From Glaciecola nitratireducens FR1064 (GTDB taxonomy: Bacteria > Pseudomonadota > Gammaproteobacteria > Enterobacterales > Alteromonadaceae), in the NCBI RefSeq assembly GCF_000226565.1, contig NC_016041.1, positions 868,001 through 932,000 on the forward strand: a DNA stretch of 64,000 nt. The letters run 5' to 3'. The number at the start of each line of letters is the position of its first letter. The stretch's first letter is position 1. Shown here piece by piece: positions 8,826 to 19,334 of the stretch. The position numbers and the translations under genes were made by a program. The notes below the pieces were generated by a model that saw only the letters and a program-made list of their open reading frames with translations, was not told where the DNA came from and did not search any database.

Positions 8826-9718
8826 TTATTGCTGTGCTCCATTGACTCTAACTCTGCGTTCTTGTTTTGCCACATTTGATTCAGCCACTCCTGAAATATT
8901 TTTTTCTGCTCTGGATCGTCGAAAAAGGAAGCAGAAAAGATGCCTTTTGTAAATAAGTCATCAATTAAAACGGTTTTGATGCTGACGTCAATATTCGACA
9001 CTTTTCCTGAAACAAAATCCCAATATGAAGGGGTTCCTTCAGGATAGTGAATAGTGACATCGACAAGGCGAGTCAATCTTTCACCCATTGCACTTAACAC
9101 AAACGCAATGCCGCCAGCTTTCGGTGGAAGCAGCTTAGAGTAGATCTCGCCCGACTGCTGACGCTTCTGCTCGGTGAACCGCGTACCCTCAATAAAGTTC
9201 ATAACGCTAACCGGTTTGTGCTGAAACTTTTCACAGGCCTTTTTAGTGGTTTCTAAATCCTTTCCTTTTAGGTGTGGATTTTTAGTTAAAAATGCTTTGC
9301 TGTAACGACGCATAAAAGGGAAGTCTAATGCCCACCAGGCTATGCCTATGAAAGGAACCCAAATGAGCTCTTTTTTGAGAAAGAACTTTAAAAATGGAAT
9401 TTTGCGGTTGAACACACGCTGCAGTACTAAAATATCAACCCACGATTGATGATTTGAAATAACTAAGTACCACTCCTTTGTCGTCAGCCCTTCAAGGCCT
9501 TTGGTATTGAAGCGAGTTCGGGAGAAAATGTTTTGATTAATATTGTTGATACTTATCCAAGTGGTAGCGCAACCATCGAGTGGAAAAGAGATAAACTTTT
9601 GCCACGGCTTTATAGGTATAACCTTTAGTAAAGATAAAATGATGATTGGGATTACCCAGAAAACAGTATTAATAAAATAACCGAGTGCTGACAAACAGCC
9701 GTTGATAAAATGAAGCAA
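8822..9718 (-). CDS. PlsC-type acyltransferase, YihG-like (paralogue 2)
   Basis: A 298-residue homologue of the neighbouring acyltransferase, with the same blocks: NHQSWVD (HX4D), FFLKKELIWVPFIGIAWW, DFPFMRRYSKAF, KNPHLKGKDLETTK and FIEGTRF. Extended identity around the active site, for example KNPHLKGKD in both, shows an old tandem duplication. It is probably a lysophosphatidic-acid-type acyltransferase of the inner membrane. First gene of the leftward operon with paralogue 1 and the YbdG channel. Two hydrophobic N-terminal segments are visible. Whether the two copies differ in acyl preference cannot be read from sequence. Confidence 0.88.
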   Translation of the reverse strand: MLHFINGCLSALGYFINTVFWVIPIIILSLLKVIPIKPWQKFISFPLDGCATTWISINNINQNIFSRTRFNTKGLEGLTTKEWYLVISNHQSWVDILVLQRVFNRKIPFLKFFLKKELIWVPFIGIAWWALDFPFMRRYSKAFLTKNPHLKGKDLETTKKACEKFQHKPVSVMNFIEGTRFTEQKRQQSGEIYSKLLPPKAGGIAFVLSAMGERLTRLVDVTIHYPEGTPSYWDFVSGKVSNIDVSIKTVLIDDLFTKGIFSASFFDDPEQKKIFQEWLNQMWQNKNAELESMEHSNK

Positions 9719-9828
9719 AGCTGGCGTATCCTAGTTTTATGTCGACCAAAGCGGTAAGTATATATGAACATAAGCTCTGTGCCGAAACAATTAAAGCGTA
9801 AATTAATTGCCTACAGCACTATTCGGAT

Positions 9829-11985
9829 TTACTCGGGATCAATTGTCACAACTGATAGTTGATTGCGCCCGTTTCGTTTACACTTATATAGCTCTTCATC
9901 AGCAATATTGATTATTTCATGCAAACTCAAAAGACTGTTCCCAAGTAAACTGCATACACCGATACTTATGGTAAAGCTAATAGGAACCTGCAAATCTTTT
10001 ATGTTTATCAGCATGTTTTGTGTCTGTGTGAGAATATTGTGGATCAACTGATGATGAGTTCTGACATCTTTACCTGACATTAAGATAACAAACTCTTCAC
10101 CGCCATAGCGCCCAATAATATCTGTTTCACGCTTACAGTTTTGTTGCATCAATTGGGCGAATGCTTTTAGACATTCGTCGCCCACTAAGTGACCATAACT
10201 GTCGTTAATGAGTTTGAAATGGTCTATATCGATAAGCGCTAAACTAATAGGCTGATTCATTCGTTGATTGGTTTTAATTGCGTTGTAGGCAATTTCATCA
10301 AATCCACTGCGGTTGAGAAGTTGGGTTAATCCATCTTCTCTCGCTTGCGCGGCAAGTTGCAAATTCATCTGCTCTAGCTGAGTGGTTTTTTCCGTAACTT
10401 GTTGCTGCAATTGGTCCTCAAAGTCGCGCAGCAGATTGTGTGATTTACGCAGTTTTGCGGCAACATCGTTGATCTCTTGGCTTGAAGTCGAATCCTGAAT
10501 ATTTTCAAAGTTTGAAATGTAATTTTCTGAACTATTTTCTAACAACTTTACCAGTGGGGACGTAATTTTATTCGCTAATTTATATGCTATGTACAGAAAT
10601 AGTAAAATGATAGCGACCACGGTGACTGCAAGTACCGCAATATGTTGACTAAAAAGTTTCACCAGCTCGGTAGGCTGTTTAATAATATAAATTTTCCAGT
10701 CAAAGCTGTTTTTTGCTAAATAATACGGGTGATTTTTACCGTTGATAGATAACACTGGAAAGTTGGGGGTGAACTCACTTTTTCCAGCATTCACATGGTA
10801 TTGCTCTAAATTTTTGAGACCGATGGGAGAAGATGCATAAATAACTTTGTCGTCTTTATCCGTAATGATGGTGTAGTCGGTTTGTAGAGTCGTCTCAATA
10901 TTCTGATGCAGTGTTGCTATAAACTGCAAATCTATTGCACCTAACAAAGCGCCTTGAAATTCTTCATTAATGAGTATCGGACTCGACATTGCAATCATGG
11001 GTGCCGAAATAATACCTCTACTCATCATGGCGTCAGAAATAAAAGGCGTTTTATTTTCACGAGCATGAATGAAATAGGGACGGTCGTTCACATACCTCAG
11101 GTTCTTTGGCAAGCCTTGCAGTTCTTCATTGTATCTGTCTGGCGCAAAGTAGTTTGTATAGCCGTCAGAGTTGATAATAGTTAAATTGAAGAAGTTAGGG
11201 TTGTTGGCTTGCGCGTCTAATAAAATGCTTTTTCTAAGCTCTTCATCAGACACTATTGACAAGGTTCTCGCGAGTTGTTTAACGACAGTATAGTGTTCAC
11301 CAATAAATCGGTCTGTGGCGAGACCAATATTTGTCGCTTGAGCTCTTAAAATTTTCATCAATTGCTCTTCATTACTCATGCTTGCGGTGCCAGCCAATGC
11401 TAAAGACACGGTGACCAGTGGCAAAATAAGTGTGAGCGCACTCAATGCAAAAATATTTGACGATAAGCTTTTGTCAGATGACGCCGTGTGCCTTGAAATC
11501 CATTTTGTCGGTGTCAACAGATACAGCATTGCGGCTAAAGAAGCATTAAATAATCCGTTCAACCCTTGCATTGCGGCGAACACAAAACTGAAGTCGTGGC
11601 TATTAGCATTTGCCGAAAAACTGTTTAGGTACAGCCAGCAGAATGGACTACCGATAAATAACCAAAAACAAAGGGAAGCCATAACAACAAAGAAGCGCTT
11701 CTGAATCAGATACGCGATAGTAATGAACTCTGCCAAGTCAATGCCAATATGTATAGCGGGTTTATCCAATAAGTACATTGAACCGATGCTAAATATAAGT
11801 GGGATTATAGCAGCCCGAATGCCAAAGCTTATTAGGACATAGATGCACAAACCCATGCCCCATGAAAGACTCAATGCAGCATAAATAGGGATTGACAAAA
11901 ACAAGTTAGCAACGGCCGCTAAAATTCCAAAAAGCAGTCCCTGCAAGATAAATTCTTGATTTTGTTTCAGGATTAAATTGGGCAT
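9829..11985 (-). CDS. Membrane diguanylate cyclase with extracytoplasmic sensor domain (paralogue A)
   Basis: A 718-residue protein. The N-terminal third has about five or six membrane helices (to about residue 160), then another helix, an extracytoplasmic Cache-like sensor (about 215-440, with residues such as YVNDRPYFIHA and APMIAMSSPIL), another membrane helix (about 445-468), a coiled-coil linker, and a C-terminal GGDEF domain. The active site is GRYGGEEF with the product-inhibition I-site RETD five residues before it, so it should make c-di-GMP and be feedback-inhibited. DGLTQLLNRSGFDE opens the GGDEF fold. It is a tandem paralogue of the next gene. Confidence 0.9.
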   Translation of the reverse strand: MPNLILKQNQEFILQGLLFGILAAVANLFLSIPIYAALSLSWGMGLCIYVLISFGIRAAIIPLIFSIGSMYLLDKPAIHIGIDLAEFITIAYLIQKRFFVVMASLCFWLFIGSPFCWLYLNSFSANANSHDFSFVFAAMQGLNGLFNASLAAMLYLLTPTKWISRHTASSDKSLSSNIFALSALTLILPLVTVSLALAGTASMSNEEQLMKILRAQATNIGLATDRFIGEHYTVVKQLARTLSIVSDEELRKSILLDAQANNPNFFNLTIINSDGYTNYFAPDRYNEELQGLPKNLRYVNDRPYFIHARENKTPFISDAMMSRGIISAPMIAMSSPILINEEFQGALLGAIDLQFIATLHQNIETTLQTDYTIITDKDDKVIYASSPIGLKNLEQYHVNAGKSEFTPNFPVLSINGKNHPYYLAKNSFDWKIYIIKQPTELVKLFSQHIAVLAVTVVAIILLFLYIAYKLANKITSPLVKLLENSSENYISNFENIQDSTSSQEINDVAAKLRKSHNLLRDFEDQLQQQVTEKTTQLEQMNLQLAAQAREDGLTQLLNRSGFDEIAYNAIKTNQRMNQPISLALIDIDHFKLINDSYGHLVGDECLKAFAQLMQQNCKRETDIIGRYGGEEFVILMSGKDVRTHHQLIHNILTQTQNMLINIKDLQVPISFTISIGVCSLLGNSLLSLHEIINIADEELYKCKRNGRNQLSVVTIDPE

Positions 11986-12108
11986 TTAATACAGGAGTTT
12001 AATTTTTGTTCTATCGAGCAACATTAGCCCTATTCAGATTGAAAGTCTAGTTGTTGCGGTTTTACGCTCGGTCTGTTTACGCATTCAAATAAACGAGAAT
12101 TTTTATTG

Positions 12109-14289
12109 TTATTGCACATAGATTGATATTTTGTTTTTGCCCGTACGTTTGCTTTTGTAAAGCTGTTCGTCTGCAGACTTGACCAAACCCTCGTAAGTCA
12201 TTCCATAATTGCTGCTAAGGCTGCTAATGCCAATACTTATCGTCATCTTCACAGTAATCTCGCTGTTGCTGACCGTGGTTTTTTGCACCGCTCGATGAAT
12301 CTGTTTGGTCAACTCATGATGTTCTTCAATATGGCCACCGCTGAGCAATACAATAAATTCTTCTCCACCGTATCGCCCCAGTAAATCGGTATTGCGTTTG
12401 CAAAATTTACTTAGCGTCTGAGCAATAGAGACAATACATTTATCTCCGAAAGGGTGCCCATAGGTATCGTTAATTTGTTTGAAATCATCGATGTCAATTA
12501 ACACCATCGATAAGGGCACATAGTTGCGCACACAGTTGCGAAAAGTCGTTTGCGCGAGGTCGTCAAAGCCACTTCGATTCAACAAGTTGGTTAAACCGTC
12601 TTTTTGCGCTAAATGATACAGTTTTTGGTTTAACGATTTAAGTTGCTTAGTTTTATCTTGCACTTGCTCTGTTAGTTGTTGTTGAAAGTTCAACATGATT
12701 TCACGAGAGTTTATTAATTTGTCTGTCACTTTAATCATTTCATCGCTTATTTCTGCTTCCTTTGCTATATCCTCAGGAAAAGTAGTGTCGTTAAAATGAT
12801 TAGCTAAGCGCTCGAGTGGTAAGGTGATTCTTTTACTTAACTGACTGGCAATAAAAGAAAATACAACGAGAGTGATGAGCAAGCCTACTGCCAATATATA
12901 AAAATTTTGTGAGATAACTTGCGTTACTGCCGAGGGTGAATTGAGCACAGTTATTTTCCAGCCATGTTCTGTGACTGTTTGATAATAAAGATATTTGTTA
13001 TTTTGCAGTTTTAACTCTGGTATTTTTCTGAGCAGTATATTGTTACTCGGTTGGTAACTAAATTGCGATAGCATTGGCAAGCTAAGTCCGTCCGATGCAA
13101 ATATAATCCGATTATTTCTATCCGTAATGACATATTGATAAAACTCATTGTCGTCAATATGCTCTTGTTTAAATTTCGAAAAGCTTGATAAACGAATAGC
13201 GCCTTGTGAAATACCCAAAAATTGGTCATTTAAAACAATCGGCGCAGACACCGTCAATATTGCATCATTACCAAAGCCAACTCCCTCTATGGCCTCAGAC
13301 AATTGCGGCTCAAGCGTCCTTTTCGCATCATTGAAGTAAGTCCTTGTATGCAGTGTGTGCTTTTTTGTCCTGCCTAGCATCATGGCGTACTTTTCGGGGG
13401 AAGCATATAATATTTCACCGTCTGGTCCCGACACTAACATGCTAGTGAAGCTCGGATAGTTTTTTGCTGTCGAATCCAACACAGTTTGAACTGGAATTGA
13501 GAAGCTAGATTCAGATAATATGCTAGAAAGTGTTTTAACTGCCGAAATATGATTATTAACAAACGCCTCCCCAACATACATGATTTGTTCGCCCTGTTTT
13601 GACAGCATATTTGATAAATCCTGTTCTTTTTGCGCTGTAGTTTGCCAAGTGAAGACGAGTGAAATTGCGATAGTAGGTAATGTCACCGTTAACATGCAGA
13701 GCGAAAATATGATGGTGGCAAACTTTGGCGGCTTTCCTCTGTATTTTCTATAAACGCTTTGAAAAGGAATGAATGAGTAAATTAATGCGGCAACGGAAGC
13801 GCCAAAAATACCGTTGATACTTATGGTCAAGCCGGAAATGATAAGCAGTTCAGTGGAGGAGTTGCTGGTTAACAATAATAATAAAAGGGTTAGCGGTACA
13901 CCAATGAAAAGCCAGTAAAAGACGTCGGCTACAAGCAATACTTTACCTTTTCGCAAAAAAATATGAACGGCAAACGTTTCACTAACAAGGATTATGAATA
14001 AAAAAGGGTCGTCCATCTTGACTGCTAGGGCAGTTGCGGAAATTACAGAAGCGATGATGCCAGCATTTAGTCCACGTGTTATGAGGCAGATAAGAACAAA
14101 TATTTGTCCAAAATAAAGTGAAAAATGCCCGTAGAAAGGGATACTGAGGAAGTAATTAGTTAAAGCGCCAAGCCCACCAAAATTCAAACCATATACAAGA
14201 ACCGCCGTTGAAAAAACAGATTCAGTATGCTGAGGCGTGTGAGCTAACAGTTTTTTAATATCGAAATCCTTTTCTAAATGTCTAATCAT
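12109..14289 (-). CDS. Membrane diguanylate cyclase with extracytoplasmic sensor domain (paralogue B)
   Basis: A 726-residue protein with the same architecture as the preceding cyclase: N-terminal multi-helix membrane region (to about residue 180), a Cache-type extracytoplasmic sensor (about 225-450, with HTRTYFNDA where Cache domains bind ligands), a membrane helix, a coiled coil, and a GGDEF domain. GRYGGEEF is intact with I-site RNTD, so it is predicted to be an active, feedback-inhibited c-di-GMP synthase. The sensor regions of the two paralogues are much less alike than the GGDEF ends, suggesting they sense different signals. About 120 bases separate the two genes. Confidence 0.9.
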   Translation of the reverse strand: MIRHLEKDFDIKKLLAHTPQHTESVFSTAVLVYGLNFGGLGALTNYFLSIPFYGHFSLYFGQIFVLICLITRGLNAGIIASVISATALAVKMDDPFLFIILVSETFAVHIFLRKGKVLLVADVFYWLFIGVPLTLLLLLLTSNSSTELLIISGLTISINGIFGASVAALIYSFIPFQSVYRKYRGKPPKFATIIFSLCMLTVTLPTIAISLVFTWQTTAQKEQDLSNMLSKQGEQIMYVGEAFVNNHISAVKTLSSILSESSFSIPVQTVLDSTAKNYPSFTSMLVSGPDGEILYASPEKYAMMLGRTKKHTLHTRTYFNDAKRTLEPQLSEAIEGVGFGNDAILTVSAPIVLNDQFLGISQGAIRLSSFSKFKQEHIDDNEFYQYVITDRNNRIIFASDGLSLPMLSQFSYQPSNNILLRKIPELKLQNNKYLYYQTVTEHGWKITVLNSPSAVTQVISQNFYILAVGLLITLVVFSFIASQLSKRITLPLERLANHFNDTTFPEDIAKEAEISDEMIKVTDKLINSREIMLNFQQQLTEQVQDKTKQLKSLNQKLYHLAQKDGLTNLLNRSGFDDLAQTTFRNCVRNYVPLSMVLIDIDDFKQINDTYGHPFGDKCIVSIAQTLSKFCKRNTDLLGRYGGEEFIVLLSGGHIEEHHELTKQIHRAVQKTTVSNSEITVKMTISIGISSLSSNYGMTYEGLVKSADEQLYKSKRTGKNKISIYVQ

Positions 14290-14498
14290 TAGATGCCCGC
14301 CTAAAAACTAGGCAGCTTGTCGATGTTAGTCCTTTGAACACTGAGATCAAGAAATTGCTGCTACTTAGCGGTGATTTTTTCCTTTTTTGTTTGGTTTTTG
14401 TACAGAGGTTAACTCTAGCAATTAGGTTTGATCTTAATTCGCAAAGGATTAATACTCTATGTATCATTAGCAATTTATTTAGACCGACCTAATAAAGG

Positions 14499-14548
14499 CT
14501 ATTTATAAAGGCTCATTCACAGGTGCCTATTTATAAAACTCATTTACA
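14499..14548 (+). repeat. Imperfect tandem direct repeat upstream of frmA
   Basis: Two copies of CTATTTATAAA-(g)-nCTCATTnACA start at 14499 and 14527, about 28 bases apart, and end 26 bases before the frmA start. Direct repeats in this position could be regulator sites or promoter duplications; no regulator gene adjoins. Confidence 0.5.
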
Positions 14549-14564
14549 AAAGCGAAATCATTAA

Positions 14565-15715
<1,151 letters not shown>

Positions 15716-15716
<1 letters not shown>

Positions 15717-16585
15717 TGGAAGCGGGAATGAAAAAGCTTTCTTCAAATAGAGTTTTTGGTGGCGAACATGCTCAATACAGCCACTACAGTGAAGCCAATA
15801 AGTGTGACATGACCTTCGCTATTTTTTTACCACCAATAGCGTTAGGAAAAGGTAAAGAAGCGCAGAAAGTGCCGGTCTTGTACTGGCTATCTGGACTTAC
15901 CTGTAATGACCAAAATTTCATGCAAAAGGCAGGTGCTTTTAGAGCCGCGGCTGAATTAGGTATAGCCATCGTTGCACCTGACACCAGCCCGAGGGGAGAG
16001 AGTGTACCTGACGACCCTGACAAGGCCTATGATTTTGGCCTAGGTGCGGGCTTTTACCTCAATGCAACACAGCCGCCATGGTCTGCTCACTATAATATGT
16101 ATGACTATATTCTTAATGAATTGCTTCCAAGTGTTCAGCAAACGTTCTTTGTGAATAAGCATTCAGCAATCTCTGGTCATTCAATGGGAGGACACGGTGC
16201 CCTAACGATGGGGTTAAAAAATCCTGATATATTTACCTCTATTTCAGCATTTAGCCCGATCTGTAATCCGGTTAACTGTCAGTGGGGTCAAAAAGCGTTC
16301 ACACATTATCTCGGTGACGATAAACAAAGTTGGTTAGAATATGATGCATGTCATCTACTGCAAAATGCGTCGAAACAAGTCCCAATTTTAATCGATCAAG
16401 GAACAGACGATGACTTTTTGGAAGAGCAATTAAAGCCTGATAATTTGATTAGAGTCGCGCAAATGTCTGATTATCATTTAACCCTGAATATGCGCTCTGG
16501 TTACGACCACAGCTACTTTTTCATAAGTAGCTTTATCGATGATCATATATCGTTTCACGCAAAATGCTTATTTGCAGATGAATGA
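15716..16585 (+). CDS. frmB: S-formylglutathione hydrolase
   Basis: A serine esterase of 285-289 residues that hydrolyses S-formylglutathione to formate and GSH, completing formaldehyde detoxification begun by FrmA. GHSMGGHGAL holds the nucleophile Ser in the GxSxG elbow; DQGTDDDFLEEQLKP carries the acid and GYDHSYFFI the catalytic His. LYWLSGLTCNDQNF and APDTSPRGESVPDDP are family blocks. The ATG at 15716 overlaps the frmA stop by one base, but the homologous sequence begins at the ATG at 15728 (KKLSSNRVFGGE), four codons later; either start is possible. No frmR-type regulator is adjacent. Confidence 0.94.
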
Positions 16586-16713
16586 AAAAGAGATAATTTA
16601 GCGTATTTAATCTGATATCTAAGGCACCTCAAGAATACCCAACTTGGGACTCAGGCTTAAAAAAGTAAGGTACTATGTAGATCGTTTTTTAAACACTATG
16701 AGTGTGAGAAATT

Positions 16714-17343
16714 ATGATTAAACTAAGTTGCCTACTTACATTATTACTTACTTCGACCGTCGGTTATGCGGTCGATTCGACGAGTAGTCAACTCAGTTCG
16801 GGCGCTTATTTAATATCCCAGAATACGATGACAGCGTCCTTGGTTGCGTCTCCTATTGTTCAAGTGAAACAGCCGGTATTCAAATCGTTTGATATATTGG
16901 ACGCGGCTTCTGCAAATACATTAGTTATTTCGTCACTGACGCTTAGCGATATCGACATGTTTAATCATTATACGACAACAGGTACCGAGGCGCTGAATTC
17001 TAGCGGTATTAATTATGGTTTTTTCACAGAGTTTCAGTTAACCCTCAAAAATGATTTAGTGCTAACGGGTCAATGGACGCGTCTACACGATTCATACAAC
17101 GATGGCTATGAAGCAAGTGGAACCTTGCGTCCAGTTGAGTGGAGCTTAGTAACAGAATCAAGAACGTCGACGGCCAGAGAATTAGGTTTGAATTGGACTG
17201 TTTATGGAGGTTTGAAAGCTTATGCAAAACTCCAAACTGTGAATAGTTCAGCATGGATACCTCAGGTTTCAATTCCGCGCTTCGTGACTCAAGACACGGA
17301 TGACTGGACTCTAGCTGCAGTTGAATTGGTTTACAGTTTTTAA
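16714..17343 (+). CDS. Predicted secreted/outer-membrane protein, unknown
   Basis: A 209-residue protein with a Sec signal peptide (IKLSCLLTLLLTSTVGYA) and a mature part made of alternating polar and hydrophobic residues that ends VELVYSF. A terminal Phe preceded by alternating aromatic/hydrophobic residues is the beta-signal of outer-membrane barrels, so a small barrel or OM-associated protein is likely. I do not recognise a family. It is a single gene between frmB and dusA, with no tight spacing to either. The N-terminal half of the mature protein looks less barrel-like than the C-terminal half. Confidence 0.65.
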   Translation: MIKLSCLLTLLLTSTVGYAVDSTSSQLSSGAYLISQNTMTASLVASPIVQVKQPVFKSFDILDAASANTLVISSLTLSDIDMFNHYTTTGTEALNSSGINYGFFTEFQLTLKNDLVLTGQWTRLHDSYNDGYEASGTLRPVEWSLVTESRTSTARELGLNWTVYGGLKAYAKLQTVNSSAWIPQVSIPRFVTQDTDDWTLAAVELVYSF

Positions 17344-17498
17344 TTTCCATTTCTACCCCTTTTAATTTTGTTTAGTTGCCGCAGATTCTCTATAATCCTC
17401 GTTCGCTAGAAGTGGCCATCACATAACTAAGTAAACGTTATGTCATGTAAACTTATTCTTTATGTTGACCCCAAACTAATAGGTCTGTGTCCTAAGTT

Positions 17499-18506
17499 AT
17501 GCTAAACCACCGTTTTTCAGTAGCCCCCATGCTTGATTGGACAGATCGCCACTGTCGATATTTCCTCCGTTTGTTGTCAAAACACACGGTTTTATATACA
17601 GAAATGGTCACTACAGGTGCAATTATTCATGGCAAGGGAGATTATTTAGGATATAACAACGAAGAACATCCTGTTGTACTGCAGTTAGGTGGCAGCGACC
17701 CGAAAGCAATGGCGCATTGTGCCTCTATTGCACAGGACCGCGGTTATGACGAAGTGAACATCAACGTGGGTTGCCCGTCTGACAGAGTTAAAAACGGCAG
17801 TTTTGGCGCTTGTTTAATGGCTATGCCAGATACAGTTGCCGAGTGTGTTGTTGCCATGCAGTCTGAGCTTACTATCCCGGTAACTGTGAAATGCCGAATT
17901 GGCATTGACGATATGGACGATTACGAAGGTTTGAGTCGTTTCGTTTCGCTCGTTGCCGAAGGGGGCTGCGAACACTTTATTGTTCACGCCCGCAAGGCCT
18001 GGCTGCAGGGCTTGAGTCCAAAAGAAAACAGAGATATTCCACCATTAAATTATCAACGCGTTTATGATTTGAAAAAAGAGTTTTCGCAGTTGAAGATTTC
18101 TATCAACGGCGGGATCAACACGCTTGAGGACTCAAATAAGCATCTACAGTCGATAGACGGTGTGATGATGGGCCGTGAAGTTTATTCAAACCCTTATATC
18201 TTGAGTAAGGTTGATTCTCTGATTTATGGTGAATCGGAGAATGCGATCAGCAGAGAACAAGTGGTGCTGTTGATGACTGCCTATATAAAGGAGCAAGTAG
18301 CTCAAGGCTCACGAGTCTGGCATATTGCAAGGCATGTTCTGGGTCTGTTTCAAGGACAAGCAGGGGGGAGAATTTGGCGTCGCTATTTAAGTCAACATGG
18401 CACGCAGAAAGACGTTTCTACCGATCTTTTACTGCATGCTTATGAAGAAGTATTGGCAGCACAAGCAAAAGCGCGCGATTTTCAAGCAAGTAAAATAGAA
18501 AGTTAG
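17499..18506 (+). CDS. dusA: tRNA-dihydrouridine(20/20a) synthase
   Basis: A 335-residue FMN-dependent TIM-barrel enzyme that reduces U20/U20a in the D-loop of tRNAs. FSVAPMLDWTDRHCRYFLR at the N-terminus, VVLQLGGSDP, NINVGCPSDRVKNGSFGACLM (catalytic Cys in GCPS), VTVKCRIGID and HARKAWLQGLSPKENRDIPP are all DusA-type blocks; the last separates DusA from DusB and DusC. Monocistronic in appearance, with no terminator of its own visible; the next gene lies 287 bases downstream behind a different promoter. Confidence 0.95.
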   Translation: MLNHRFSVAPMLDWTDRHCRYFLRLLSKHTVLYTEMVTTGAIIHGKGDYLGYNNEEHPVVLQLGGSDPKAMAHCASIAQDRGYDEVNINVGCPSDRVKNGSFGACLMAMPDTVAECVVAMQSELTIPVTVKCRIGIDDMDDYEGLSRFVSLVAEGGCEHFIVHARKAWLQGLSPKENRDIPPLNYQRVYDLKKEFSQLKISINGGINTLEDSNKHLQSIDGVMMGREVYSNPYILSKVDSLIYGESENAISREQVVLLMTAYIKEQVAQGSRVWHIARHVLGLFQGQAGGRIWRRYLSQHGTQKDVSTDLLLHAYEEVLAAQAKARDFQASKIES

Positions 18507-18552
18507 TCAGTATTCTCTTTCCTTTACATCTCTCAAAATATATGACTCAATA

Positions 18553-18593
18553 ATTGGTTGAATTAACTAACTCAAGTGGTTAATTTAACCAAT
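18553..18593. promoter_or_regulatory. Long inverted repeat, candidate activator site upstream of the PspC cluster
   Basis: ATTGGTTGAATTAAC (18553-18567) and GTTAATTTAACCAAT (18579-18593) are inverted repeats with 14 of 15 positions paired and an 11-base spacer. No T-run follows, so it is not a normal terminator. It lies about 95-135 bases before a sigma-54-like promoter, the distance at which enhancer-binding activators sit. Confidence 0.5.
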
Positions 18594-18685
18594 TGCAACA
18601 TCTCCCTATTCTAAAATTACCTTTCTCAATGAGATGAAAATCTTTAAACTATTGAATAATAACAACAATTTATTTTTTATGAAAG

Positions 18686-18702
18686 TTGGCACAACAATCG
18701 CT
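18686..18702 (+). promoter_or_regulatory. Candidate sigma-54 (-24/-12) promoter
   Basis: TTGGCACAACAATCGCT has the invariant GG-N10-GC spacing; the -24 element TTGGCAC is perfect and the -12 element TCGCT differs from TTGCT at one base. It lies 92 bases before the start of the secreted protein at 18794. E. coli psp genes are also sigma-54 dependent, which fits the PspC gene downstream. Confidence 0.55.
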
Positions 18703-18793
18703 AAGTCTAAGTGTCGTTGCCGAAAAGGCATTTAACTTAAGGTTCCGTAGCAGTAAGCGTAACCAACATTTTTAAAAATTTAGGGAAAATATC

Positions 18794-19099
18794 ATGTCAA
18801 TTAAAAGAACAGCACTCACCACTTTATTCGCTACTGCTATCGTTTGTGCAGCTCCAGTTCAGGCACAGGAATCTCACGTTGAGAGAGTATTATCAACAAT
18901 GGTTAGCCAAGCAATGCAAAATGTAACAGCAGAAATTAACGAAGAAGTGCAGAAATCAATTCTTACTTCGGCCTATAACTTCTCTTTTGCTAAGCCTGTC
19001 GACCCAACAGTACCAGCAACGAAAGTAACAATTACTGATATCGCTAGTGCTAAAACAACTGCGAAAGACTCAGATGTTACAGAAAAAAGTGAAGACTAA
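18794..19099 (+). CDS. Small periplasmic protein, unknown, first gene of PspC cluster
   Basis: A 101-residue protein with a Sec signal peptide (RTALTTLFATAIVCAAPVQA, cleavage after AQA) and a mature part of about 76 residues that starts helical (ERVLSTMVSQAMQNVTAEINEEV) and ends in a hydrophilic, Thr/Ala/Asp-rich tail. I do not recognise a family. GGGAAAAT precedes the ATG. It is followed after about 50 bases by a 39-codon membrane ORF and then a PspC-domain gene on the same strand, with no terminator between, so the three are probably one transcript under the sigma-54-like promoter. Confidence 0.7.
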   Translation: MSIKRTALTTLFATAIVCAAPVQAQESHVERVLSTMVSQAMQNVTAEINEEVQKSILTSAYNFSFAKPVDPTVPATKVTITDIASAKTTAKDSDVTEKSED

Positions 19100-19149
19100 T
19101 TAATGGATTAGTTGCCGTCCCATTTCATTAGTAAAGCAGGGAGAGAATT

Positions 19150-19269
19150 ATGTTAGGTCAAATGAATTTGATTGGTTTATTAGCAACACCGGTACTATTC
19201 TACATTGGTAGCGCAACTGTTGTGTTATGCCTAGAGCACTTTAAGCTGATTACGGCTAGGAAAAGCTAG
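19150..19269 (+). CDS. 39-residue membrane peptide in the PspC cluster
   Basis: The ATG at 19150 has an excellent Shine-Dalgarno sequence (GGGAGAG). The product has one hydrophobic helix (residues about 6-27, IGLLATPVLFYIGSATVVLC) and a short basic tail ending ITARKS, so a single-pass inner-membrane peptide with the tail in the cytoplasm is likely. Its position between the secreted protein and the PspC-domain gene recalls the small membrane partners (PspB, PspD, PspG) of psp operons, but I cannot assign it to any of those families from sequence. Confidence 0.6.
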   Translation: MLGQMNLIGLLATPVLFYIGSATVVLCLEHFKLITARKS

Positions 19270-19334
19270 CGTTAGCTTTACAGACACCTACAACATTAGG
19301 TTTACGAAATTAGAGAGTTAAAGAGGTACTTATA

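Noticed and set aside
9863-11704. Plus-strand ORFs inside the diguanylate cyclase gene, up to 108 codons
   Set aside because: Shadows of the minus-strand gene; they have no start signals or recognisable domains.
14282-14473. 63-codon minus-strand ORF upstream of the diguanylate cyclase
   Set aside because: It overlaps the cyclase start, has a biased residue composition and no Shine-Dalgarno sequence or family resemblance; the region is more likely a promoter.
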